Source: an uncultured Lachnospiraceae bacterium (GTDB lineage: Bacteria; Bacillota; Clostridia; Lachnospirales; Lachnospiraceae). Taken from it: 19,941 nucleotides of DNA. The DNA is taken from the NCBI GenBank assembly GCA_948438565.1, contig CAOJLW010000009.1, positions 1 to 19,941 on the forward strand, in the 5' to 3' direction. Shown one piece after another: positions 13,049 to 19,941 of this stretch. Within the stretch, counting starts at the first letter, position 1. Every line of letters begins with the position of its first letter. The translations under genes and the position numbers were made by a program. Below the pieces are notes generated by a model. It did no database searches. It was not told the origin of the DNA and saw only the letters and a program-made list of their open reading frames with translations.

Positions 13049-15990
13049 TTTACTCTGATGTTTTTCTTGGCGCTGAATTTGGTGTAAATCTTCTGGCCGT
13101 TGATGGTTGTATAGGCTCTGGTTCGGAAGTAATACTTTTTACCGCTTTTCAGCTTTTTAATGGTTTTTGATGTTCCGCTTACGTTTATCTTGGTGGCTTT
13201 TTTGAATTTGGAATTATCTGCATACTGTATTTGGTAACCTTGTGCATTTTTGACTTTGGTAAGCGTCACTTTGACCTGCTGTTTCTTAGAGGTCTTTAAG
13301 GCTTTGAGGCTTGCGGAGGAAGATTTGAACGCGTCGGTTTGTGCTGCGGTCAATGCCTGTTTGGCTTCTTCGGCTGTTTTTTGTGCAGCTTCCGCAGCTT
13401 CTTTGGAGGCTTTGGCAGCCGCTTCCAGATCTGCGGTGTTGGCTTTTAAGCCTGCCGCCGCTGCAAGCAGGTTGTCGGCAGCCGCTTGTATTTCTGCTTC
13501 TGTGGCGTTGGCGGACTGCATGACTCTGTCTGCTTCCGCAAGCGCCTGTTGGAAAATGGCTACGCTTTCCTGGGTATAGGAGGAAGTGTTTAAGCCTTTA
13601 TAGGAATTGTAAATCGTTCCAAGCAGCATTGATTTCATCAGGTCGGCGTCAGAGGATTTTCCTGCTTTGGTAAGGGTATCCTGATAGAGCAGATAAAATG
13701 CGGATGCTGACCAGCTAAAGTTCTTGGTATGCAGTCCGGCTCCGGTAAGCGGATTGTAGTTTTCGCGTATCGGGCCGTCGCCCAGTAAGCCTTCGGTGTT
13801 ATCAAACAACGCATAGGCCATTTCCAACGCTTCCGTCTGGTAGCCATAGTTTTCCAATGCTTCTACGCCGTAGAGCGCCTGATCCAGCCAGACCGGACCT
13901 CTCCAGTAACGGGCAGCTTCAAATTTATCGTTGTCCAAGGATGCCGTTGGGAATGGAACCTTTAAGTTAAATTTGTTGGGGTCTACCATGTTATCTTTTA
14001 CTTTGGCAGCCTGTGCGGGCGTTGCCAGATTGGCCCAAAGCGGGATCCAGCCTTCTGTGCCTTTGCCGCGGTTGACTAACAGTTTCTTTTCGGAGCCGTT
14101 CTGGTTGGTCTGTAAATCGTAGTAAAAACCAGTCGCTTCGTCATACATCTTGGTGTTGATGTATTCCTGAACTTTGGCGGCTTCGGCCTGGTATTTGGCG
14201 GCGTCATCTGTTTTGCCCAAAAGTTCCGCCATGGATTTTAAGTACAGTTTTTCTGCATATAAATAAGCGTTTAAGTCTACGGATTCCTGATTGATGGAAT
14301 AGCCTACGACATTGCCGTTTGCATCGGTGTTGGCAAATACCTGTACGCCGATATCATCCGGACCATTGCCTTCTTTGTCAAAACGGGTTGCATTGTCCAT
14401 GCCGCTTTCCCATGCCGCTGCTTCGATGACTGCATCGGCGTCTACCAGCGCCTGACCGTTTTCATCGGTTCCGATAATCCATTCGCCATTTTCGTCCTCT
14501 ACCCATACATAATGGGAATCATGTACCATGGCGCCGTATTCGGCGATGCCGTTTTGATCGGTGTCGCGGTTGGTGTACCACCATTCGTGGTAAGCCGCTA
14601 ATTTTGGATACATTTCCTTTAAAAATTCCATATCTTTGGTCTGTTCATAGACATTCCAAATCGACCATCCGGCCAGGGCAGGCTTGGAATTCCGCTCGTT
14701 CCAGTTGCCGCCGTCTTCTCCTCTGGAGGCGTCCTTGTTAAAGAATATGCAGTCGATAATGGCGCCGGCATCCTGCGGACGGATCGTATCGTCTGCTGTA
14801 ATCTGATGATCAAACAGTGCGCGGATGTTGTCCTGCGCCAGATCACCGTTAAAGCGAGCGGTTGCTACGGCCTGCTTCCAGGAGTCCCAGGCCCACATAC
14901 CGATAAACCATTTATAGGACATGGATGGCACGACGCCGTCATGCAATAAGGCGCCAGCGGCGCTTCTCCAGTTGGTAGTAAGGGTTTCAATGGATTTAAC
15001 GGCAGCGTTCCGATAGAGTTTACTCAGCGTATTTTCTCTGCCTGCAAAGGTTTTGTCCAAATATCCTTGCCAGCGCGCCGTATTTTCATCAAAATATTTT
15101 TGCGGATTGGAAAAAATAGCGTCGTTTGCCGCAAGCTCTTTTGCTTCTTCTTCGGCGGTGAACGTAAAGCTCTGTGTCTGGCAGGTGGTAAAGGACTGGC
15201 CTTTTGGAATGGAAACGGTTTCGTTTAACTCCGACACATAGGACATATTATTGTCGTTTAAGGTGGTGGTAACCGCCTTGTCATAGGTTAGGTTAAATCG
15301 GTTTTCCGCTCTGGTCAGATAGTTCCAGGTGCTGCGGACTTCTTCAAACTGTACTTCGACGCCTTGAGCGGTTTTGGCAAGGTTGGCCATCAATTTGAGT
15401 GAATTTCCTGTTTTTTCAAAGATTTTCCCGGTCCACTTGATCTTTAATTCCAGATCGGACTGGGCGTTGTCGATGGTAGTCCGGATCAATGCGGTACGGT
15501 TTGATACGTAGATTAATTCCAGCGTCAGACGGAAAGCGTCGAGCTGATAGGTTTGCACCAATTTGCCCGGATAGTAAATTTGTTCGGTATTGGCCGGAGT
15601 TACCGCAGACAGATCATATACGTTGCCCGCTGTATCGGAAATTACAATTTTGTTGATAGCGTCCGATAAATTGACGGGATATTCCTCCGCAATAATAACG
15701 GGGCCTGCAAAACCGCCGTATAGCTGCGTTGCTTCCGGATCGTGCAGATAATAGCCATGCCATGCGCCCAAATCGGCAAAGTTGTTGTACTTATTGGTAC
15801 TATAGTCGCCATAGATAATTTCACTTGGCGTAGCCGTAATGTCCAGCACATTAGCATAGTCTTCAATATTATTCGTGATCGGAGCAGCTTCCACACGCAG
15901 CGGTTCTAGACCAAATGGTTGGATAGCTCCTATTGCCAGCGTTACTGCACATACGCCGCTCATAAAATTTTTCCATAACTTTCGTTTCAT
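13045..15990 (-). CDS. Secreted GH63 alpha-glucosidase (YgjK-like) with FIVAR and Fn3-like C-terminus
   Basis: A 981-residue exported glycosidase. A signal peptide occupies residues 1-35 (cleavage near VEA/AP). An N-terminal beta-sandwich runs to about 300. An (alpha/alpha)6 catalytic domain spans about 310-790, with MWAWDSWKQ (365-373), DTIRPQDAGAIIDCI (401-415), WNERNSKPALAGWS and EYG (484-486). Predicted catalytic residues by clan GH-G pattern are acid D532 in WESGMD and base E743 in RENYNP. Residues about 805-850 form a FIVAR-like bundle, 852-885 an Ala/Glu/Lys coiled coil, and 895-981 an Fn3-like domain ending in basic strands. No LPxTG or membrane anchor is seen. YgjK-type enzymes act on Glc-alpha-linked disaccharides such as nigerose, kojibiose and glucosyl-galactose. 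GGAGG at 16004-16000 supports the start. The stop codon lies inside the adjoining intron end. Confidence 0.88.
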   Translation of the reverse strand: MKRKLWKNFMSGVCAVTLAIGAIQPFGLEPLRVEAAPITNNIEDYANVLDITATPSEIIYGDYSTNKYNNFADLGAWHGYYLHDPEATQLYGGFAGPVIIAEEYPVNLSDAINKIVISDTAGNVYDLSAVTPANTEQIYYPGKLVQTYQLDAFRLTLELIYVSNRTALIRTTIDNAQSDLELKIKWTGKIFEKTGNSLKLMANLAKTAQGVEVQFEEVRSTWNYLTRAENRFNLTYDKAVTTTLNDNNMSYVSELNETVSIPKGQSFTTCQTQSFTFTAEEEAKELAANDAIFSNPQKYFDENTARWQGYLDKTFAGRENTLSKLYRNAAVKSIETLTTNWRSAAGALLHDGVVPSMSYKWFIGMWAWDSWKQAVATARFNGDLAQDNIRALFDHQITADDTIRPQDAGAIIDCIFFNKDASRGEDGGNWNERNSKPALAGWSIWNVYEQTKDMEFLKEMYPKLAAYHEWWYTNRDTDQNGIAEYGAMVHDSHYVWVEDENGEWIIGTDENGQALVDADAVIEAAAWESGMDNATRFDKEGNGPDDIGVQVFANTDANGNVVGYSINQESVDLNAYLYAEKLYLKSMAELLGKTDDAAKYQAEAAKVQEYINTKMYDEATGFYYDLQTNQNGSEKKLLVNRGKGTEGWIPLWANLATPAQAAKVKDNMVDPNKFNLKVPFPTASLDNDKFEAARYWRGPVWLDQALYGVEALENYGYQTEALEMAYALFDNTEGLLGDGPIRENYNPLTGAGLHTKNFSWSASAFYLLYQDTLTKAGKSSDADLMKSMLLGTIYNSYKGLNTSSYTQESVAIFQQALAEADRVMQSANATEAEIQAAADNLLAAAAGLKANTADLEAAAKASKEAAEAAQKTAEEAKQALTAAQTDAFKSSSASLKALKTSKKQQVKVTLTKVKNAQGYQIQYADNSKFKKATKINVSGTSKTIKKLKSGKKYYFRTRAYTTINGQKIYTKFSAKKNIRVK

Positions 15991-16059
15991 TGGAATATAC
16001 CTCCTGAAATATACGTTGCTTGCTCTGCTTCGTTTTTTACTATTCTATATGCCCGATTG

Positions 16060-16158
16060 ACGTTTGAAAGGCCGTAGGGCCAATTTGTCCTATTTTTAAT
16101 TTTTCCCCCTTTCTTTGTTTTCCTTTCAAACGTGAAAAGAGTCGTAAAAACGACTCTT
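16060..16158 (-). promoter_or_regulatory. Structured 5' leader of the GH63 gene
   Basis: Two elements lie in the predicted leader. The first is a perfect 9-bp hairpin with an A4 loop on the + strand (16137-16145 with 16150-16158), about eight bases from the predicted RNA 5' end. The second is a perfect 12-bp inverted repeat ACGTTTGAAAGG (16060-16071) / CCTTTCAAACGT (16122-16133) separated by 50 bases. They could be RNA structures or a looped repressor operator pair. No known riboswitch recognised. Confidence 0.45.
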
Positions 16159-16172
16159 AACAATGAAACCCA

Positions 16173-16201
16173 ATTCTATCATGTATATTCATTGTATTCA
16201 A
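16173..16201 (-). promoter_or_regulatory. Promoter of the GH63 gene
   Basis: On the - strand: TTGAAT (16201-16196), 17-base spacer, TAGAAT (16178-16173). The start point would be near 16166, giving a leader of about 175 nt. Confidence 0.5.
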
Positions 16202-16413
16202 TTGGCACAGGCCGAAAGTCTTGTCAGAACAGGCCTTTAAGCCTTGCATATACTGGGAAAAATAAAAAAAAATTTTTTTGGATGGTAGGACATTTTGATT
16301 TGTGTAATATATGAATAAGATTTGTTTTTATTTAGATGTAAATTAAAGATTTCTCTGTTACAGTATTTGCGAATGAAACAAAATGAACACAGGAAATGGA
16401 AAGGAGATTTCAT
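16202..16413. other. Intergenic region before the ABC importer genes
   Basis: AT-rich sequence with an A9T7 tract at about 16264-16279. I find no clear -35/-10 pair with good spacing for the + strand operon; weak -10-like TAATAT/TAAGAT occurs near 16304-16321. Two copies of ACAGGCC lie about 24 bases apart (near 16206 and 16230). A promoter must exist here, but I cannot place it. Confidence 0.3.
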
Positions 16414-18735
16414 ATGAAAATGAAAAGATGGATGCGGTCAGCCGCAAAATTGCTTGCGGGAATATTGTTACTGGGGGCGACAGGCTGTGGAAATCATCCC
16501 CAAAAAGAAGCAGGCAGCCAAAGCTCCGTTTCAGAAAATACCTCCGTTTCCTCCAAAGGGGAGGATGGGCAAGAGGTGGTAACAGGAAGGTATGTAGAGG
16601 TGCAAAAGAATACCCCGGAAGGTTTGGTGAAACTGGAAGATATGGTCAGGTTGTCGGACGGGAGTATTGCACTGTTAAATCCGTCAAGCGGAATGTTGTA
16701 TACATCAAAGGATAACGGGGACTCCTGGGAGTCCAAAGAGCTGCCGGTTCTGGACGATAAACTACAGACGGAAGAGATGGAGGTGACCAGTATGGCGGTC
16801 GCGCCAGATGGAGGCGTATTTTTTTCCTATGTGGATTGGAAGAATCCCAGTGATGTAGACGGCATTCTGGAGCATTATATCTATATTGACAAAGAGGGAA
16901 ACGATTCTGAAATTCAACTGACCGATGCGTCTGGAAGCTTTACTTTTTATTTATCCGGTGTGATGTTTACAGGAGAACGGACGCTGATTGGGGTGATGAA
17001 TGGGGGATCGGTTTATCAGATCGATTTGGATGCAAAAACAGTAACAACAATAAACGGTATGGAATATGACGTGGAGAAGGTGATTTTGGCCGGGGATTAT
17101 CTGCTGTCGCCGGAACAGATTTATCAGATTTCCGCAGGAACGGGCGTAGAGGATGCGGTTCTCTGCGATTTTTTGGAACAGGAGACGAAAGGATATAAGG
17201 CGTTGTCCGCCTGCTTTGACAGCGTGGAAAATACGATTTATTCTGCATCGACAAGCGGCCTATACAGTCATGTAGTCGGCGGGAGTTCCATGGAAAAGCT
17301 TTTGGACGGCGGTCTTTCTCAGCTAGGCGATCCGACTAAAAAAGCAGTCTCTATTTTAAAAAATGACGACGGCAGTTTTTTAATTGCCTATAACGACGGG
17401 GAAATCGATCAATATACTTATGACAGCGAGGCACCGTCTGTGCCGACACAGCAGCTTACCGTATATAGCCTGGAACAGAATACGACAATCAGCAAGGCTG
17501 TCAGCAGTTTTCGGAAGAGCCATCCGGATGTATATGTCAAACAGGAGTTTGGACTGTCCGGCGATTATGGCGTGACGAAAGAAGATGCGATCCGGAATTT
17601 AAATACCCGGTTATTGGCGGGGGAAGGCCCGGATGTGCTGTTATTGGACAATATGCCGATGGATTCCTATGTGGAAAAGGGGATTCTTGCAGATTTAAGT
17701 GAAACAGTCGACGCCTTGGAAAAAACAGACGCTTATTTTTCCAACATTTTAAGAGCATATCAAGAGGAAGAAAGTATCTATGCCTTGCCTATTCGTTACT
17801 TTGTGCCGGTGATGGCCGGCGAAACAGGAAATGTGGAAAACATCTCTGATTTGGCGTCATTGGCCGAGGCTGTAAAAATCGCAAGAGATGCGTATCCGGA
17901 TTCTGAAACGGTGATGGGCACGTATACGGCCGAGGAATTGTTAAAACAGCTTTATTTGATAGCTGCCGATGCGTTTCAAAAAGACGGGAAGCCAGATCCA
18001 GAAGCAATTCGGATGTTTTTGGCAAAAGCGCTGGAAATCTACGAGCAGGAGCATAAAAACGTTACGGAAGCTATGTTGCAACAGCGCAATGAGTCGATGG
18101 TCTGGCGAGAAGAAAATGACATGATGGAATCCATAGAGAATGTGGCGTTTGATACAAATCAGGTGTTTAATCTGATGGCCAAGGTTCAGCTGTTGGCATT
18201 CGGAAGGTTTACCGGTATGGATGATTTTCAGTTTTGTAACGCGCTTCCCAAAAATAAAGACACCCTGGTATGGAAAGTTTTGCCTGGAGCGTCTGGAAAT
18301 ATATTTGCGCCCAATGGGATTGTGGGTGTAAATGAAAAATGCGGCGACAAAGAACTGGCGGTGGCTTTTTTACAGGAAACATTGGGGAAAGATGTTCAGA
18401 AGGCGGATTTGGGGGATGGCTTTCCAGTCAATATGGATGCGTTTGATCTATTTGCAGTGAATCCAAACCCGGAAATGCATATGGGTTTTTCCGCATCTAC
18501 TGTAGATGAAAACGGTAAGAAGGAATCTGTGCAGTATAGCGCGGAATGGCCCGAACAGAAGGAAATCGACGCGTTGAAAGAGCAAATAGGAAAACTGAAC
18601 ATACCGTCTCTGATCGATGATGTGATGGAAACGGCAGTGATGGAAAGCGGCGTCAAGGTTTTGGAGGGCGGCTTGGGCGTCGATGAAGGGTGTGATGAGA
18701 TTGTCCAAAAAGTGGAACTCTATCTGGCAGAGTAG
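16414..18735 (+). CDS. ABC sugar-binding lipoprotein with N-terminal Asp-box region
   Basis: A 773-residue exported lipoprotein, much longer than usual sugar-binding proteins (about 420-550). The signal ends in LLLGATGC with lipid-anchor C25. Residues about 26-55 are a Ser/Glu linker. Residues about 60-340 are strand-rich, with a perfect Asp-box SKDNGDSW (98-105) and repeated 'G-x-hydrophobic' strands (LSDGSIALL, APDGGVFFS, DGSFLIAYNDG), resembling a beta-propeller. From about 347 a family-1 solute-binding fold starts (QLTVYSLEQNTTISKAVSSF), with GEGPDVLLLD at 403-412. The later IFAPNGIVGVNEKCGDKELAVAFL matches the usual 'gigI..sk..ekAa.FL' region. AAGGAG precedes the ATG at 16414, so the in-frame ATG at 16396 is rejected. 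It presumably delivers a sugar to the downstream permeases; ligand unknown. Confidence 0.88.
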   Translation: MKMKRWMRSAAKLLAGILLLGATGCGNHPQKEAGSQSSVSENTSVSSKGEDGQEVVTGRYVEVQKNTPEGLVKLEDMVRLSDGSIALLNPSSGMLYTSKDNGDSWESKELPVLDDKLQTEEMEVTSMAVAPDGGVFFSYVDWKNPSDVDGILEHYIYIDKEGNDSEIQLTDASGSFTFYLSGVMFTGERTLIGVMNGGSVYQIDLDAKTVTTINGMEYDVEKVILAGDYLLSPEQIYQISAGTGVEDAVLCDFLEQETKGYKALSACFDSVENTIYSASTSGLYSHVVGGSSMEKLLDGGLSQLGDPTKKAVSILKNDDGSFLIAYNDGEIDQYTYDSEAPSVPTQQLTVYSLEQNTTISKAVSSFRKSHPDVYVKQEFGLSGDYGVTKEDAIRNLNTRLLAGEGPDVLLLDNMPMDSYVEKGILADLSETVDALEKTDAYFSNILRAYQEEESIYALPIRYFVPVMAGETGNVENISDLASLAEAVKIARDAYPDSETVMGTYTAEELLKQLYLIAADAFQKDGKPDPEAIRMFLAKALEIYEQEHKNVTEAMLQQRNESMVWREENDMMESIENVAFDTNQVFNLMAKVQLLAFGRFTGMDDFQFCNALPKNKDTLVWKVLPGASGNIFAPNGIVGVNEKCGDKELAVAFLQETLGKDVQKADLGDGFPVNMDAFDLFAVNPNPEMHMGFSASTVDENGKKESVQYSAEWPEQKEIDALKEQIGKLNIPSLIDDVMETAVMESGVKVLEGGLGVDEGCDEIVQKVELYLAE

Positions 18736-19534
18736 ATGCCTGTTCTGGCTGCCAAGTTTTGCGGGCGTGTTGTTATTTGCCGTACTGCCGTTTGGGCAGG
18801 TGGTGGTACGCTCCTTTCAAAATGGGTTTCGTAATTATCAGACGACGCTTGAAAATGAGGCTTTTCATCTGGCCGTAAAAAATACCTGCCGTTTTGTAGG
18901 CATTGGACTCCCACTCTTGCTGCTGTTATCGTTTGCGGCTGCGCTCGGGATCTATAAAAGCAAGTGGATGCAGTTGTTAAAATCCATCTACTTGCTGCCT
19001 TTGGCAGTGCCTACGGCGGTGGTTGCGCTGATTTGGAAAGTGTTTTTCCATAAGGCTGGGATTGGAAATCAGATCCTGTCATTTTTTCATTTAGGGGCCG
19101 TTGACTGGCTTTCCGGAGACGCGGCTTTTTGGGTATTGATTATCAGCTATCTGTGGAAAAATATGGGTTATACGATTGTCCTTTGGATTGCCGGCATGGC
19201 TGGGATTCCAGAGAGCATTACGGAAGCGGCAAGAGTGGACGGCGCAACGGAATGGCAATGTGTGCGCTATATGATTTTGCCCCAGTTAAAACCGGTTTTC
19301 TTTACGATTACGATGCTTTCGTTTTTAAATTCTTTTAAGGTTTTTCGGGAGGCTTATCTTGTGGCGGGCGCGTATCCGCATAAGAGTATGTATCTTTTGC
19401 AGCATTTGTTTAATAACTGGTTTACCAATCTGGATATTGACAAGATGTCGTCCGCGGCAGTTCTGCTGGCAGTGTTTTTTTCTCTGTGTTCGCTGACGCT
19501 TCAAAAAATGTGGGAAAAAGAGGAGGTGGCTTAA
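18695..19534 (+). CDS. ABC sugar importer permease, MalF type
   Basis: A 279-residue inner-membrane permease with six helices. The EAA loop that contacts the ATPase is clear: ITEAARVDGATEWQCVRYMILPQLKP, with the invariant EAAxxDGA. The region PLAVPTAVVALIWKVFF and the helix-rich ends match the MalF/UgpA (CUT1) group that imports oligosaccharides. The gene overlaps the end of the binding protein gene by 41 bases. The ATG at 18695 has AAGGG four bases upstream, and an ATG at 18683 in the same frame is possible. The ATG at 18736, directly after the upstream stop, is in another frame. It ends one base before the next permease, so all three are one operon. No ATPase gene is in view; CUT1 systems often share a distant MsmK-type ATPase. 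Confidence 0.92.
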   Translation: MRLSKKWNSIWQSRCLFWLPSFAGVLLFAVLPFGQVVVRSFQNGFRNYQTTLENEAFHLAVKNTCRFVGIGLPLLLLLSFAAALGIYKSKWMQLLKSIYLLPLAVPTAVVALIWKVFFHKAGIGNQILSFFHLGAVDWLSGDAAFWVLIISYLWKNMGYTIVLWIAGMAGIPESITEAARVDGATEWQCVRYMILPQLKPVFFTITMLSFLNSFKVFREAYLVAGAYPHKSMYLLQHLFNNWFTNLDIDKMSSAAVLLAVFFSLCSLTLQKMWEKEEVA

Positions 19535-19535
19535 T

Positions 19536-19941
19536 ATGCGTATAAAATTATTTCGGGCGGCGCTGTTTGCTGTAGGATTGCTGGTCTGCTTTCCGATTCT
19601 CGCGGTGGCGTTTGGCTCTTTAAAAAGCGATCGGGAGCTTTTGACTGCGCTTTCCCCAATTCTGGGGGCAACTGGCGGCCAGATTCAGTGGCATTTGCTG
19701 CCTTTGTATCCGACCGGTATGCATTTTGTCAAACTGCTCTTTCTGACGCCGGAGTTTTTTACGGTATTTTGGAATTCAGTGAAACTCGCAGGCTGTATTT
19801 TATTGGGACAGATGCTTATCGCAATTCCAGCGGCATGGGCCTTTGCTAAATTTTCGTTTCGCGGTAAGGGGGCTTTATTTATTTCGTATGTGATTTTAAT
19901 GCTGATGCCGTTTAGCGTTATGATGCTGCCCTCTTATTTGG
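19536..19941 (+). CDS. ABC sugar importer permease, MalG type (partial, cut by window end)
   Basis: The first 135 residues of the second permease; the frame is open to the window edge. It starts MRIKLFRAALFAVGLLVCFPILAVAFGSLKS, the usual N-terminal helix of MalG/UgpE proteins. The periplasmic stretch follows, with LLPLYPTGMHFVKLLF, then TVFWNSVKLAG and PAAWAFAKFSFRGKGALF, which are standard for this family ('NSl.va...a.....aaYAfar..f.gr'). GGAGG lies at 19522-19526, nine bases before the ATG, within the last codons of the first permease, which ends one base upstream. The EAA loop would lie beyond the window. Confidence 0.92.
   Translation, partial: MRIKLFRAALFAVGLLVCFPILAVAFGSLKSDRELLTALSPILGATGGQIQWHLLPLYPTGMHFVKLLFLTPEFFTVFWNSVKLAGCILLGQMLIAIPAAWAFAKFSFRGKGALFISYVILMLMPFSVMMLPSYL

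Noticed and set aside
16264..16279. A9T7 tract as a terminator
   Set aside because: No GC-containing stem is present; a pure A/T palindrome does not support Rho-independent termination. It is more likely promoter-upstream curvature.
18736..18738. ATG directly after the binding protein stop as the permease start
   Set aside because: It is in a different frame from the permease; the correct frame begins inside the binding protein gene at 18695 or 18683.
1..19941. CRISPR arrays, prophage or IS elements
   Set aside because: No regularly spaced repeats, transposase, integrase or phage structural genes were found; the only mobile DNA seen is the two intron remnants.

Overview
The window looks like chromosomal DNA from a gut-type clostridium, most likely a Lachnospiraceae member. 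The signs are strong GGAGG ribosome binding sites on almost every gene, a FeoA-FeoA-FeoB-Cys-rich iron operon, group IIC intron remnants, a G3:U70 tRNA-Ala without encoded CCA, and genes for secreted and lipoprotein carbohydrate handling. This placement is inferred from gene content; no 16S gene is present.

Layout. (1) 1-1700: terminator of an upstream gene, then a two-gene + strand unit, a YcdX-like PHP phosphoesterase and an unrecognised 238-residue protein, closed by a hairpin shared with the convergent MATE gene. (2) 1711-6104: a MATE efflux pump (-) diverges from a ferrous iron operon, feoA-feoA-feoB plus a 43-residue Cys-rich membrane peptide. The two promoters nearly touch. The feo promoter carries a 10-bp periodic CTAA/TTAG palindrome that looks like a DtxR-family operator. 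(3) 6105-6842: no intact gene. It holds a predicted promoter-to-terminator unit of about 120 nt, then an internally deleted group IIC intron placed directly after the terminator, then the leader of the next gene. (4) 6843-8522: GH13 alpha-glucosidase. (5) 8641-10206: tRNA-Ala(CGC) on the - strand, diverging from a galactokinase. (6) 10203-12174: a two-component system (-), with the kinase stop overlapping the galactokinase stop. (7) 12175-13048: the two-component promoter, a G-rich stretch with a doubtful short ORF, a bidirectional terminator, and a 5'-truncated group IIC intron running to the last bases of the next gene. (8) 13045-15990: large secreted GH63 glucosidase with FIVAR-like, coiled-coil and Fn3-like C-terminal parts (-). 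(9) 16414-19941: ABC sugar importer genes, namely a lipoprotein binding protein with an N-terminal Asp-box (beta-propeller-like) region, a MalF-type permease, and the start of a MalG-type permease cut by the window edge.

How they fit. Secreted GH63, the ABC importer, cytoplasmic GH13 and galactokinase together suggest use of alpha-glucosides, possibly galactose-containing. This is inference from proximity. The most notable non-coding features are the two degenerate group IIC introns, both immediately downstream of terminator hairpins as expected for the class. One of them now appears to supply the stop codon of the GH63 gene. Other points of interest are the putative iron operator, the structured GH63 leader and the unusual binding protein architecture. 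I found no CRISPR array, prophage, IS element or obviously new defence system.
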